The notes under the pieces were generated by a model. It was not told the DNA's origin. It did not search any database and saw nothing but the letters and a program-made list of their open reading frames with translations. Made by a program: the position numbers and the translations under genes. Shown in pieces: positions 26,729 through 35,907 of a stretch of 64,000 nt of DNA (within the stretch, counting starts at the first letter, position 1; each line of letters starts with the position of its first letter). Where the stretch lies: positions 97,140 to 161,139 of the forward strand of contig NZVC01000028.1 in assembly GCA_002701395.1 (NCBI GenBank). The letters are read 5' to 3'. This DNA comes from Maritimibacter sp. Its GTDB lineage: Bacteria > Pseudomonadota > Alphaproteobacteria > Rhodobacterales > Rhodobacteraceae.

Positions 26729-27673
26729 ATGGGGCACACGCCAATGCTGGAACTGGGCCAGAACACCGACCAAGCCGCGCCGCAAGGCGACCTGATCAAG
26801 GACGTGACCGAGGCGACCTTCGTCGCCGACGTCATGGAAGGATCCAAGGAGGTCCCGGTCATCGTCGATTTCTGGGCGCCGTGGTGCGGCCCCTGCAAAA
26901 CGCTTGGCCCGATGCTGGAACAGGCCGTGACCGACGCCAAGGGCAAGGTCCGCATGGCCAAGCTGAACGTCGACGAGAACCAGCGCCTTGCCGCCGCGCT
27001 GGCGCAGCAGGGCCTGCCGCTGCAATCGATCCCGACCGTCGTCGCCTTCCACGAAGGCCGCCCGGTCGACATGTTCCAAGGCGCCGTGCCGCAGTCCGAA
27101 ATCAAGGCCTTCGTCGACCGCGTCGCCGCGCTTGGCGGCGAAGACAACGGGCTGGCCGAGGCGATCGAAGCCGCCGAGGCGATGCTGGCCGACGGTGCCG
27201 CCGTCGACGCCGCCCAGACCTTCGCCGCGATCCTTGGCGAAGAACCCGAAAACGCCGCCGCCTACGGTGGCCTTGTGCGCGCCCACATCGCGATGGACGA
27301 TCTCGACCAGGCCGAGGCGATCCTGAACGGCGCCCCCGCCGCGATCAGCACCGCGCCGGAACTGGAAGCCGCCCACGCGCAGCTGAACCTTGCGAAGCAG
27401 GGCGCGAACGCCGGTCCTGTCGCCGAACTGAGCGCGCAGGTCGAAGCGAACCCCGACGATCATCAGGCCCGGTTCGACCTTGCGCAGGCGCTGCACGCCA
27501 AGGGTCAGGTGGAAGAGGCCGTCGCCGAGCTTCTGGAACTGTTCCGCCGCGACCGCGAATGGAACGATGCCGCCGCCAAGCAGCAGCTTTTCACCATCTT
27601 CGATTCGCTCAAACCGCAGGATCCCGTGGTCCTGTCGGGACGCCGTAAATTGTCGTCGATGATATTTGCCTGA
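26729..27673 (+). CDS. cnoX: Thioredoxin-TPR co-chaperone (CnoX/YbbN-like)
   Basis: 314 residues. The N-terminal thioredoxin domain (about 20-130) has an intact WCGPC active site near residue 53, unlike E. coli YbbN where the motif is changed, and the cis-Pro loop QSIPTVVAFHEGRPV. The C-terminal part (about 145-310) is a set of TPR-like helices (AEAMLADGAAVDAAQTFAAIL, LAQALHAKGQVEEAVAELLEL). CnoX proteins protect and hand over unfolded substrates to chaperonin or DnaK. An ATG at 26744 is an equally possible start. It is the first of a run with the LON-like and Trm112-like genes. Confidence 0.9.
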   Translation: MGHTPMLELGQNTDQAAPQGDLIKDVTEATFVADVMEGSKEVPVIVDFWAPWCGPCKTLGPMLEQAVTDAKGKVRMAKLNVDENQRLAAALAQQGLPLQSIPTVVAFHEGRPVDMFQGAVPQSEIKAFVDRVAALGGEDNGLAEAIEAAEAMLADGAAVDAAQTFAAILGEEPENAAAYGGLVRAHIAMDDLDQAEAILNGAPAAISTAPELEAAHAQLNLAKQGANAGPVAELSAQVEANPDDHQARFDLAQALHAKGQVEEAVAELLELFRRDREWNDAAAKQQLFTIFDSLKPQDPVVLSGRRKLSSMIFA

Positions 27674-27699
27674 GGGTAACGTCGGGCTAGGTTTGCATC

Positions 27700-28344
27700 A
27701 TGATTTCAGCCGCCGACCTGCCCGACACGATCCCGGTGTTTCCCCTGCCCGGCGCCCTGTTGCTGCCGCGCGCGAAACTGCCGCTTCACATCTTCGAGCC
27801 GCGCTATCTTGCGATGCTGGACGACTGCATGAAGACGCCGCATCGGCTGATCGGCATGGTGCAGCCCTATGAAACCCCGGGCGGCACCCAAAGCCGTCTG
27901 CACCAGATAGGCTGCGCCGGCCGGCTGACGGCGTTTTCGGAAACCGAGGACGGGCGTTATCTGATAACGCTTACCGGGGTCTGCCGCTTCCGCGTCCGCG
28001 ACGAGATCGAGGGCTTTACGCCCTACCGTCGGTGCGAGATCGGCTGGGACGACTTCTCGCGCGATCTTGGGCCGGCGGAACACGATCCGGGCTTTGACCG
28101 CAGTGACTTTCTTGGCCTGCTGTCGCGTTACTTTCAGGAAGAGAACCTGAAGACCGACTGGGAAGCGATGCGCGAAGCGGATGACGAGCTGCTGATCAAC
28201 TCGCTGTCCATGCTGTGCCCCTTCGAACCCGAAGACCGTCAGGCGCTTCTGGAAGCGCCGTCGCTGTCCACCCGGCGCGAGACGCTGGTGACGCTGATCG
28301 AGTTCGCCCTTCGGGGCGGCGCAGGCGACGAGGTGATGCAATGA
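27700..28344 (+). CDS. LON substrate-binding-domain protein
   Basis: 214 residues. A stand-alone LON N-terminal (PUA-like) domain: [30 protein letters not shown] at the start, [29 protein letters not shown] in the middle, then a helical tail. No ATPase or protease part is present, which is normal for this family. It sits 26 bases after the cnoX-like gene and overlaps the next gene by ATGA, so it belongs to one transcript. Confidence 0.92.
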   Translation: MISAADLPDTIPVFPLPGALLLPRAKLPLHIFEPRYLAMLDDCMKTPHRLIGMVQPYETPGGTQSRLHQIGCAGRLTAFSETEDGRYLITLTGVCRFRVRDEIEGFTPYRRCEIGWDDFSRDLGPAEHDPGFDRSDFLGLLSRYFQEENLKTDWEAMREADDELLINSLSMLCPFEPEDRQALLEAPSLSTRRETLVTLIEFALRGGAGDEVMQ

Positions 28345-28586
28345 CCGACGACACCGGCGACCGGCCGCAGGTGCTGCCGACCCCAAGCGACGACGCCTCG
28401 GTTCCGGCGCCCGCGCCAGCCTTTGACCGCCGGATGCTGGAATCGCTGGTCTGCCCGCAGACACAGGCCGTGCTCAGCTATGACGCCACGCATCAGGAAC
28501 TGATCTCGCGCGCGGCGCATCTTGCCTTCCCGATCCGCGACGGCATTCCGGTCATGCTGATCGACGAGGCGCGCCCGCTGGAATAG
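28341..28586 (+). CDS. Trm112-like small protein
   Basis: 81 residues. The core [29 protein letters not shown]...[12 protein letters not shown] matches the Trm112/UPF0434 family. Usually this zinc-ribbon-like fold has two Cys pairs, but here only one Cys is present. A Pro/Asp-rich 28-residue N-terminal extension precedes the domain. The ATG overlaps the previous stop (ATGA). The partner methyltransferase, if any, is not nearby. Confidence 0.88.
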   Translation: MTDDTGDRPQVLPTPSDDASVPAPAPAFDRRMLESLVCPQTQAVLSYDATHQELISRAAHLAFPIRDGIPVMLIDEARPLE

Positions 28587-28593
28587 CGCGGCC

Positions 28594-29379
28594 CTAGAAC
28601 AACAGCCCCATCACGCCGCGCCGGATCAGGTTCAGCCCGGCAACGACCAGCACCACAAGCATCGCACGCCGGAACTTCACCGCGTCCAGCCTGTCGTGCA
28701 CCGAATACCCCGCGACCATGCCCAGAACGACAGGCACCAGCATCGCAAAGGACAGGGGCAGCGTCTGGGCATTCAGCACGCCCGACCGCAGGTGCGACGT
28801 CAGCAGAACGATCGACCCCGCCGCATAGACGACGCCCTGCATCCGCATCGACTCGCCCTTGGGGGCGTCGATCGCGGTCAGATAGGCCACGGTCGGCGGG
28901 CCCCAGACACCGGACAGCCCGCCAGTGAACCCGGCAACGGCACCGATGCCCAACTCGGCCCGTGTGCGGTGCTCGGGGCGGATGTGCAGCTTCCATCCGA
29001 AGATCTGGACCAGCGCAAAGCCGGTGATCGGAAGGCCCAGCAACAGGAAGAACACCCAGCTTGGAATGACCCGCACCAACTGCGCACTGCCGGCGATGAA
29101 GACCAGCACGATCAGCATGTACAGCCAGTACTTGCGCGTCGTGCCCAGCGCCGCCGCCACCCCGTCGCGCAACGCCTGCCACAGGTTCGCCGCCACGGTC
29201 GGGACGATCAGCGCCGCCAGCGCCAGTTCGGGCGATAGCTGGGACCCAAGCCCTGAAATCATGATCATCGGCAGGGCAAAGCCCACCGCGCCCTTCACGA
29301 AGCCCGCGAACAGCGCGACGCCAAACGCGAAGGCAAGGATCGCGGGTGGGATCTGTGTGAACACCTCGAACATCGGCAT
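28594..29379 (-). CDS. TauE/SafE-family membrane exporter
   Basis: 261 residues with about eight hydrophobic membrane segments and the two-half layout of the TauE/SafE family (GFVKGAVGFALPMIMISGL in the first half, AGFTGGLSGVWGPPTVAYL in the second). Members export sulfite, sulfoacetate or related organic anions across the inner membrane. The substrate here cannot be read. It is convergent with the Trm112-like gene (eight bases apart) and divergent from mcd. Confidence 0.9.
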   Translation of the reverse strand: MPMFEVFTQIPPAILAFAFGVALFAGFVKGAVGFALPMIMISGLGSQLSPELALAALIVPTVAANLWQALRDGVAAALGTTRKYWLYMLIVLVFIAGSAQLVRVIPSWVFFLLLGLPITGFALVQIFGWKLHIRPEHRTRAELGIGAVAGFTGGLSGVWGPPTVAYLTAIDAPKGESMRMQGVVYAAGSIVLLTSHLRSGVLNAQTLPLSFAMLVPVVLGMVAGYSVHDRLDAVKFRRAMLVVLVVAGLNLIRRGVMGLLF

Positions 29380-29439
29380 CGCTCCTGATGGGTCCCGACC
29401 GTCATACAGGCTTGCGGCGCCCGTCCCAGCGATAAATCC

Positions 29440-29533
29440 CGAAAGTCACTTTTGTTCTATTTTAGTATCTATTTTGAATTATTGTTGCGCTGCGGGTGCA
29501 AAGTCGCTATTCCACCGGACGGAGTGGAGAAGG
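29440..29533. promoter_or_regulatory. AT-rich promoter region between the exporter and mcd
   Basis: TTTTGTTCTATTTTAGTATCTATTTTGAATTATTGTTG stands out as AT-rich in GC-rich surroundings, only 40-90 bases ahead of the mcd start. A TTGTTC and a downstream TATCTATTT/TTGAAT could act as -35 and -10, but spacing is uncertain. Confidence 0.4.
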
Positions 29534-31225
29534 ATGCGCCCGATGCCTCATGATGGACAGGACATGACTACCGATCGCGTGATGCTGCGAGACCTGCTGG
29601 CGCTGACAGCCGACGCCGTTCCCGCGGCACAGTCGCTGCTGGACTTGGCGATTGCCCGGGTGCGCGCCGAAGTCACCGAGGGCGACCGCGTCTATCCCGC
29701 CCGGCTCGAGGCGCACCAGACGGCGGCCCACGCGGTGGCGTGGCTGGCGACCTACGTCGAATCCCTGCGCCAGATGCAGCACTGGGCCGAGGCACTGGAG
29801 GCCGACGGCCGGTTCGGCGAGATGGAACGCCTGATCCACCAGATCGCGTTCGGCGAATACCTCTGGCAGATCTACGGCGGCATCCCCATGAGCCAGACCG
29901 AGATCGCCCGCCCGCAGGACATGTACCTGTCGCAGGACGATCAGCGTCACCTGATGACCCCGGTCGTGATGACCCTGACCCAGTCCGGCAATACACAGGC
30001 CGCCCGAATGCGTCTTGCCGCGCTGATGCAGGACAACGCCGGCCACGCCACCTTCGGCGCGTCCGGGCTGGAAGACGAGCTTGAGATGATCCGCGACCAG
30101 TTCCGCCGGTACGCGGACGAGCGCGTCATTCCCAACGCGCAGGACTGGCACCTGAAGGACGACCTGATCCCGATGGAGATCATCGAAGATCTCGCCGAGA
30201 TGGGCGTCTTCGGCCTGACCATCCCCGAAGAGCACGGCGGCCTCGGCCTGTCCAAAGCGTCGATGGTGGTGGTGTCCGAAGAACTGTCGCGCGGCTATAT
30301 CGGCGTCGGCTCGCTGGGCACCCGGTCCGAAATCGCGGCCGAACTGATCCTGTGCGGCGGCACCGAGGCGCAAAAGGCCCACTGGCTGCCGAAGATCGGC
30401 TCGGCCGAGATCCTGCCGACGGCGGTGTTCACCGAACCCAACACCGGCTCTGACCTCGGGGCGCTGCGGACCCGTGCGGTGAAAACCGGCGAGGATTACG
30501 CGATCACCGGTAACAAGACATGGATCACCCATGCCGCCCGGGCCCATGTCATGACCCTTCTGGCGCGCACCGACCCCGACAGCACCGACCACCGCGGCCT
30601 GTCCATGTTCCTTGCGGAAAAGACACCGGGCACCGATGCCGACCCCTTCCCCACCCCCGGCATGACCGGTGGCGAGATCGAGGTGCTGGGCTACCGCGGC
30701 ATGAAGGAATACGAACTGGGCTTCGACGGCTTCAAGGTGCAGGGCGAAAACCTGCTGGGCGGGGTCGAGGGTCAGGGCTTCCGGCAGCTCATGCAGACCT
30801 TCGAAAGCGCCCGCATCCAAACCGCCGCCCGCGCCATCGGCGTCGCGCAATCGGCGCTGGAAACCGGCCTGCAGTACGCCACGGACCGCCAGCAGTTCGG
30901 CAAGCCCCTTGCCGCCTTCCCGCGCGTGGCTTCGAAACTTGCCATGATGGCGGTCGAAATCATGGTGGCGCGGCAGCTCACCTATTTCTCCGCCCGCCGC
31001 AAGGACAGCGACACGCGCTGCGACCTCGAGGCTGGGATGGCGAAACTGCTGGGCGCCCGCGTGGCATGGGCCGCGGCGGACAACGCGCTGCAGATCCACG
31101 GCGGCAACGGCTTTGCCACCGAATACCGGATCAGCCGCATCCTGTGCGACGCACGCATCCTGAACATCTTCGAGGGCGCCGCCGAGATCCAGGCCCAGGT
31201 GATCGCGCGCCGGCTTCTGGGGTGA
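29534..31225 (+). CDS. mcd: (2S)-Methylsuccinyl-CoA dehydrogenase
   Basis: 563 residues. An acyl-CoA dehydrogenase core (about 180-563) follows an N-terminal helical extension of about 170 residues (LLDLAIARVRAEVTEG, TAAHAVAWLATYVESLRQ, MYLSQDDQRHLM). That extension is characteristic of Mcd, the FAD enzyme that oxidises methylsuccinyl-CoA to mesaconyl-CoA in the ethylmalonyl-CoA pathway of acetate assimilation. The core has TEPNTGSDLGALRT, the flavin/substrate region GNKTWITHAARAHVM and LQIHGGNGFATEY. Two further in-frame ATGs (29543, 29564) are possible. GGAGAAGG just upstream favours the first or second. Other pathway genes are not in the window. Confidence 0.88.
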   Translation: MRPMPHDGQDMTTDRVMLRDLLALTADAVPAAQSLLDLAIARVRAEVTEGDRVYPARLEAHQTAAHAVAWLATYVESLRQMQHWAEALEADGRFGEMERLIHQIAFGEYLWQIYGGIPMSQTEIARPQDMYLSQDDQRHLMTPVVMTLTQSGNTQAARMRLAALMQDNAGHATFGASGLEDELEMIRDQFRRYADERVIPNAQDWHLKDDLIPMEIIEDLAEMGVFGLTIPEEHGGLGLSKASMVVVSEELSRGYIGVGSLGTRSEIAAELILCGGTEAQKAHWLPKIGSAEILPTAVFTEPNTGSDLGALRTRAVKTGEDYAITGNKTWITHAARAHVMTLLARTDPDSTDHRGLSMFLAEKTPGTDADPFPTPGMTGGEIEVLGYRGMKEYELGFDGFKVQGENLLGGVEGQGFRQLMQTFESARIQTAARAIGVAQSALETGLQYATDRQQFGKPLAAFPRVASKLAMMAVEIMVARQLTYFSARRKDSDTRCDLEAGMAKLLGARVAWAAADNALQIHGGNGFATEYRISRILCDARILNIFEGAAEIQAQVIARRLLG

Positions 31226-31239
31226 TGGCCCATGGCAAA

Positions 31240-31302
31240 GGGGGACGCCGTCCCCCGCGCCTTCGGCGCCCCCCTGAGGTATTTTTAAAGAGAAGAAAGG
31301 GC
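31240..31302. repeat. Dispersed gene-end repeat, copy 5
   Basis: GGGGGACGCCGTCCCC hairpin, GCGCCTTCGGCGC hairpin, CCCCTGAGGTATTTTTAAAGAGAAGAAAG. It follows the mcd stop and faces copy 6 head to head. Confidence 0.75.
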
Positions 31303-31308
31303 GCCCTG

Positions 31309-31358
31309 CTTCTTCTCTTTTCAAATACCTCCGCCGGAGGCTCGGCCCGAAGGGCCGA
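31309..31358. repeat. Dispersed gene-end repeat, copy 6
   Basis: CTGCTTCTTCTCTTTTCAAATACCTCCGCCGGAGG followed by CGGCCCGAAGGGCCG. It ends at the stop codon of the aminotransferase gene. With copy 5 it makes an inverted pair between two convergent genes. Confidence 0.75.
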
Positions 31359-32525
31359 TCACTTTGACAGGAACGCCTTCATCCGTCCCAGCGCCTCGCG
31401 GATGTTGTCCTGCGAATTGGCATAGCTCAGGCGGATGTAGCCTTCGCCCAGCGTGCCGAAATCCGGACCGCCCACGGTGGCGACCCCCGTTTCCTCCAGC
31501 AGCGACAGCGCGAGCTTCTTCGCCTTCCAGCCCGTTTCCGAGACATTCGGGAAGGCATAGAAGGCGCCCTTCGGCGTGATGCAGGAGACGCCGGGCAGGT
31601 CGTTGGCAAGGTCGACCACCAGCTTTCGGCGGGCGTCGAATTCCGCGACCATCTTAGCCACCGCGTCCTGCGGACCCGTCAGGGCCTCAAGCGCGGCGTA
31701 TTGGGCCGGGGTGTTGACGCAGGACCATGCGTTGACGGCCAGCTTGCGGGCCTTGTCGTACAGGTCCTGCGGCCAGACCGAATAGCCCAGCCGCCAGCCC
31801 GTCATCGCGTAGGTCTTGGACCAGCCGTTCAGCAGGATCAGCCGGTCGCGGATCTCGGGGTAGCCCAGCAGCGTGACGTGTTCCTCGCCGTCGTAAAGCA
31901 TCTGGTCGTAGATCTCGTCCGACATGATCGCGACATCGGGCCAGTCGGCGAGGCCCGCGACCAGCTTGTCGACTTCGGCCTTCGGCGTGACGCCGCCACA
32001 GGGGTTCGCGGGCGAGTTCACGATGATCAGGCGCGTCTTGTCGGTGATCAGCGACAGCGTTTCCTCGGCCGAGAAGGCGAACCCGTTCTCTTCGCGGATC
32101 GGGATCGGCACGGGTTTGGCCCCGGTGAACTCGATCATCGAGCGGTAGATCGGGAAACCGGGATCGGGATACAGGATCTCGGCCCCCGGTTCTCCGAACA
32201 TCAGGATCGCGGTGAACATGGTGACCTTGCCGCCGGGCACGATCAGGACGTTGTGCGGGCTGACCTGCGCGCCAAAGCGGCGGTCCAGATCGGCGGCAAC
32301 CGCCTCGCGCAAGGGCAGGATGCCGGTTGCCGCGGTATAGCCGTGCTGACCGTCGCGCAGCGCCTTCACCGCCGCCTCGACGATGTTCTCCGGCGTCGGG
32401 AAGTCGGGCTGGCCGATGCCAAGGTTGATGACATCCATGCCCTGCGCCGCAAGCTCTCCGGCGCGCGCCAGCACGGCAAAGGCGTTCTCTTCGCCGATGC
32501 GGTCGAATCCCGCGATGGTGTGCAT
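31359..32525 (-). CDS. Pyridoxal-phosphate aminotransferase, class I/II (aspartate-aminotransferase-like)
   Basis: 388 residues, fold-type I aminotransferase. It shows NLGIGQPDFPTPENI near 35, GYTAATGILPLREAVA near 63, the cofactor-binding NSPANPCGGV near 168, and the PLP lysine in NGWSKTYAMTGWRLGY near 232. The C-terminal Arg in YIRLSYANS binds the substrate carboxylate. Substrate preference (aspartate, aromatic or alanine) cannot be told. A strong Shine-Dalgarno (GGAGGA) precedes the ATG at 32525. The much longer open frame upstream is an artefact. Confidence 0.93.
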   Translation of the reverse strand: MHTIAGFDRIGEENAFAVLARAGELAAQGMDVINLGIGQPDFPTPENIVEAAVKALRDGQHGYTAATGILPLREAVAADLDRRFGAQVSPHNVLIVPGGKVTMFTAILMFGEPGAEILYPDPGFPIYRSMIEFTGAKPVPIPIREENGFAFSAEETLSLITDKTRLIIVNSPANPCGGVTPKAEVDKLVAGLADWPDVAIMSDEIYDQMLYDGEEHVTLLGYPEIRDRLILLNGWSKTYAMTGWRLGYSVWPQDLYDKARKLAVNAWSCVNTPAQYAALEALTGPQDAVAKMVAEFDARRKLVVDLANDLPGVSCITPKGAFYAFPNVSETGWKAKKLALSLLEETGVATVGGPDFGTLGEGYIRLSYANSQDNIREALGRMKAFLSK

Positions 32526-32702
32526 GACTATCCTCCAATTTTTCGGCCGTTCCGGGGTTGTTGCCCATCGGATGGCGTTTGGCAATGACCGCGCGGCGGG
32601 AAACCGTGGGCCGGGTGGGCAAGGCGCCTTGCCCGTGCGGTCCGCCGCCATCATGGTGGCCCCGACCGGGATGACCCGGACAACGCGGAAGGCAAATCTG
32701 TC

Positions 32703-33023
32703 ATGGCATGGGTCATTCTGGCTGTCGCCGGCCTGCTTGAAATCGTGTGGGCGTCGGCGATGAAGAAATCCGAGGGCTTCACCGTTCTCGGCCCCTCGGT
32801 GGTCACGCTTGTGGCGATGGTCGCCAGCTTCGGCCTGCTTGCGGTCGCGATGAAATCGCTGCCGCTTGGCACCGCCTACTCGGTCTGGACCGGGATCGGC
32901 GCGGTCGGCGCATTTGCCGTCGGCGTGGTCTTCATGGGCGAGGCCGCCACCCCGATGCGGCTTCTGGCGGTGGCGCTGATCGTCGGCGGATTGGTGTTGA
33001 TGCGGATCGCGGGCGGTCACTGA
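32703..33023 (+). CDS. sugE: SMR-family exporter, SugE/Gdx type
   Basis: 106 residues with four membrane helices. The active Glu is in [17 protein letters not shown] near residue 13. The SugE/Gdx subtype is indicated by [22 protein letters not shown]. Gdx proteins export guanidinium in exchange for protons. I looked for a guanidine riboswitch in the 177 bases upstream and could not recognise one. Its stop overlaps the recO stop on the other strand by seven bases, inside an inverted repeat. Confidence 0.92.
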   Translation: MAWVILAVAGLLEIVWASAMKKSEGFTVLGPSVVTLVAMVASFGLLAVAMKSLPLGTAYSVWTGIGAVGAFAVGVVFMGEAATPMRLLAVALIVGGLVLMRIAGGH

Positions 33024-33757
33024 CCGCCGGGACGGTCCTGCCGGGCCTGCAAATCGACGAAGCGTTGCCGCGCCGCCGGCAAGGGGCGGTCGCCCAACGC
33101 GGGGGCCAGCCAGTTTTCAAGAAAATGGCCGGTGGTGCGCAGACCCTGCGCCACCTCGGACGAGGGCGCGTCGTACAGGATGCGCAGGCAGCGCGGCAGC
33201 GGCAGAAGCCGGTCTTTCCATTCGCCCGCCCCGGCCTCGGACACCGCGCGCCCGGTGCGGGGCGAGACGTACTCCAGCCCCTGCGTCACGCCGGTCACGG
33301 CGCAGCTTCCGAGGTCGAGACCGAAGCCCAGTTCGTCCAACAGGGCGAGTTCCCAGTGTAGGTAACCCAGCGGCCAGATCTCGGGGCGGTCGAGCATGTC
33401 CAACAGCGTTACGCTACGGTCGTACAGCGGTTCGTGGGCTTCGCGTTCCGGCAGGGTGAAGGACAACAGCGCGGTCACCGCGTTCAGCCCGGCCAGCGCC
33501 AGCCGGTCCGACATCGCACCGGCGGCGCGGCTTTGCAGGGGTTCCACCGTGAAGGCGCCAAGGTGTTCTTCCAGCCGGGCGCGCCACGTGACATCCAGCT
33601 GGGCGCCGGGTTGCAGGATCGGCGCCGTCTTTCGGCTGGCACCGCCGCGCACGACGCCAAGATGCCGACCGCGGCCGGGGGTAAAGACCTCGATGATCGC
33701 GCCGGACTCGCCGTGACGGCGGGACGACAGCAGGATTCCCTGATCACGCCATTCCAT
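33017..33757 (-). CDS. recO: DNA repair protein RecO
   Basis: 246 residues. RecO loads RecA with RecF and RecR. It has an N-terminal OB fold ([38 protein letters not shown]) and a helical C-terminal part with [17 protein letters not shown]. The zinc cysteines seen in some RecO proteins are not complete. It is the last gene of the lepB-rnc-era operon. The start at 33757 gives the family N-terminus. Confidence 0.95.
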   Translation of the reverse strand: MEWRDQGILLSSRRHGESGAIIEVFTPGRGRHLGVVRGGASRKTAPILQPGAQLDVTWRARLEEHLGAFTVEPLQSRAAGAMSDRLALAGLNAVTALLSFTLPEREAHEPLYDRSVTLLDMLDRPEIWPLGYLHWELALLDELGFGLDLGSCAVTGVTQGLEYVSPRTGRAVSEAGAGEWKDRLLPLPRCLRILYDAPSSEVAQGLRTTGHFLENWLAPALGDRPLPAARQRFVDLQARQDRPGGQ

Positions 33758-33816
33758 GCGCCCACTATCGCCGGGACGCGGGCACGGGCAAGGGGGTGTG
33801 GGCAAGGGGGTGCGGC

Positions 33817-34149
33817 CTAGGTATCGAGGCCTTCCTCGTCCAGCAGGTGGCGGCCTGCGCGGTCCTCGACCTCGATCACCCAAAGGTCGGGATCGAAAGA
33901 CCGCTGTTTCGCGACCGAGGCGTCGACGTCGCGTTCGTCGCCTTCGGCCAGCACGACCCAGCGCCGGTCTCCGGTCATCAGATCGACCGACCGCTGGTAC
34001 AGCGTCGCGGTGCCGTCCAGCGGGCTTTGCTTGATCAGCACCGCGCCCGCCGTCGCATCGCCCTTTGCCACCACGAAGGCGGGAATGTCCGCCAGCCGCA
34101 GCCGCGCAAGATAGGCCGAGACCCAGAGGTCCGAGGTCAGCCGTGGCAT
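33817..34149 (-). CDS. DUF1491 family protein
   Basis: 110 residues beginning [39 protein letters not shown], the DUF1491 signature, ending [18 protein letters not shown]. Found in alphaproteobacteria, function unknown. It lies four bases after the era stop and 60 bases before recO, so it belongs to the operon. Confidence 0.93.
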   Translation of the reverse strand: MPRLTSDLWVSAYLARLRLADIPAFVVAKGDATAGAVLIKQSPLDGTATLYQRSVDLMTGDRRWVVLAEGDERDVDASVAKQRSFDPDLWVIEVEDRAGRHLLDEEGLDT

Positions 34150-34153
34150 CGGG

Positions 34154-35062
34154 TCAGCTGTTGCCGTCCGAGAAATCGAGACCGATCGCGGAATAGCGTT
34201 CCTTCTCGTCCAGCCAGTTCGGCCGCACCTTCACCTGCAGGAACAGGTGAACCGGGCGGTCCAGCATCTCTGTCAGTTCCTCGCGCGAGGCTTTGCCGAC
34301 GGCTTTCACCGTCTCGCCGCGCTTGCCCAGCACGATGCCTTTGTGGCCATCGCGGGCGACGTAGATCATCTGGTGGATCACGGCGGATCCGTCGTCGCGC
34401 TCCTCCCAGCTTTCTGTCTCGACCGTCAGCTGGTACGGCAGTTCCTGATGCAGGCGAAGCGTCAGCTTCTCGCGGGTGATTTCCGCCGCGATCATCCGCA
34501 TCGGCAGGTCGGAAATCTCGTCCTCGGGGTACAGCCACGGGCCTTCGGGCATCCGGTCGGCCAGCCAATGGCGCAAGTCGTCGACGCCGTGGCCCTTTTC
34601 GGCCGAGATCATGAAGGTTTCGACGAAGGGGAAGCGATCGTTCATCTTCTTGGTGAGCGCCAGAAGCGCGGGGGCTTGAACGCGGTCGATCTTGTTGATC
34701 ACCAGCGCGACGGGTCGGTCGCCGCCCCGTTCCTCCAGCCCTTCGATGATCGCCTCGACGCCGTCGGTCAGGCCGCGCTGCGCCTCGATCAGCAACAGAA
34801 CGACATCGGCGTCTCCGGCCCCGGTCCACGCGGCGGCCACCATCGCGCGGTCTAGTCGGCGGCGCGGGCGGAACAGGCCGGGCGTGTCGACGAACACGAT
34901 CTGCGCATCGCCTTCCAGCGCAACGCCGCGGATGCGGGCGCGGGTGGTCTGCACCTTGTGGGTCACGATCGACACCTTGGTGCCGACCATCGCGTTCAGA
35001 AGCGTGGACTTGCCCGCGTTGGGCTCTCCGATCAGGGCAACGAAGCCGGCTTTCTGGGTCAT
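34154..35062 (-). CDS. era: GTPase Era
   Basis: 302 residues. Ribosome-assembly GTPase that binds 16S rRNA. G1 is GEPNAGKS near residue 11, G3 DTPG near 57, and G4 NKID near 124. The C-terminal KH domain contains GHKGIVLGKRGETVKAVGKASREEL. The start at 35062 gives the usual short N-terminus. The longer frame adds only 14 residues without a ribosome site. It lies between rnc and DUF1491. Confidence 0.97.
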   Translation of the reverse strand: MTQKAGFVALIGEPNAGKSTLLNAMVGTKVSIVTHKVQTTRARIRGVALEGDAQIVFVDTPGLFRPRRRLDRAMVAAAWTGAGDADVVLLLIEAQRGLTDGVEAIIEGLEERGGDRPVALVINKIDRVQAPALLALTKKMNDRFPFVETFMISAEKGHGVDDLRHWLADRMPEGPWLYPEDEISDLPMRMIAAEITREKLTLRLHQELPYQLTVETESWEERDDGSAVIHQMIYVARDGHKGIVLGKRGETVKAVGKASREELTEMLDRPVHLFLQVKVRPNWLDEKERYSAIGLDFSDGNS

Positions 35063-35154
35063 GTCATGTCCAGTCTGGGAATCGCGCGTTCCTACATGAT
35101 CCACGGGACCGGGGCCAGAGACCAGTCTTCATGACCAGTCCCCATGACCGGTGG

Positions 35155-35835
35155 CTAGCCGCCCAGCCGATCCAAAAGCGCCTTGGCCGCGGCCTGTTCC
35201 GCGCGCCGTTTCGACGGTGCCTCGGCGCGGCTGGTCTCGCCGGATTGCAGCGCGACCTCGATCGTGAAGACGGGGGCATGGTCGGGGCCGCTGCGCGCGA
35301 TCTCGCGATACTGCGGCGGCTTGTGACCCTTGGCCTGCGCCCATTCCTGCAGCGCGGTCTTGGGATCGCGGGCGTCTTCCTCGACCGTTTCGATCCGGTT
35401 GCCCCAAGCGCTCAGGATCAGGCTGCGCGCCGCCTCGATCCCGCCGTCAAGGTAGACGGCGGCGATCACCGCCTCCATCGCGTCGCCCAGCAGGGCCTGC
35501 TTGCGGCGACCGCCCGACAGCATCTCGGACCGGCCAAGGCGCAGGACGTCGCCCAGCCCAAGGTCGGCGGCAACCTCGGCGCAGGTTTCCTTGCGGACCA
35601 GCGCGTTGAAGCGGGGGGCCAGCTGCCCTTCGGTGGCGCCGACATCGGCGCTAAGCAGGGTCTCTGCCATGACAAGACCCAGGACCCGGTCGCCAAGGAA
35701 TTCCAGCCGCTGGTTGTCGGGCCGGTTGGCGGACGACATCGAGGCATGGGTCAGCGCACGCTGAAGAAGCTCGCCGTTGGCGAACTTGTGGCCCAGCCGC
35801 TTGGCGAAGGCTGCTTGTTCCGCGGACAGTCTCAC
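35155..35835 (-). CDS. rnc: Ribonuclease III
   Basis: 226 residues. Double-strand-specific endoribonuclease. The catalytic signature [16 protein letters not shown] is near residue 43 with the second acidic site [17 protein letters not shown] near 115. A C-terminal dsRNA-binding domain (about 155-224, [30 protein letters not shown]) is complete. GTG start with GAAGGAATCC upstream. It is followed by era, as in most proteobacteria. Confidence 0.97.
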   Translation of the reverse strand: MRLSAEQAAFAKRLGHKFANGELLQRALTHASMSSANRPDNQRLEFLGDRVLGLVMAETLLSADVGATEGQLAPRFNALVRKETCAEVAADLGLGDVLRLGRSEMLSGGRRKQALLGDAMEAVIAAVYLDGGIEAARSLILSAWGNRIETVEEDARDPKTALQEWAQAKGHKPPQYREIARSGPDHAPVFTIEVALQSGETSRAEAPSKRRAEQAAAKALLDRLGG

Positions 35836-35907
35836 CGGATTCCTTCCATGACGCGCCCTACGGCGTCGGCATAGCCGAAGCCGGGCGGCGGCGGCAAGGC
35901 GCGCTGC

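Noticed and set aside
32526-32702. Possible guanidine riboswitch ahead of the SugE/Gdx-type gene
   Set aside because: I looked for the conserved pieces of guanidine-I, -II and -III classes and did not find them in order. A covariance search would settle it.
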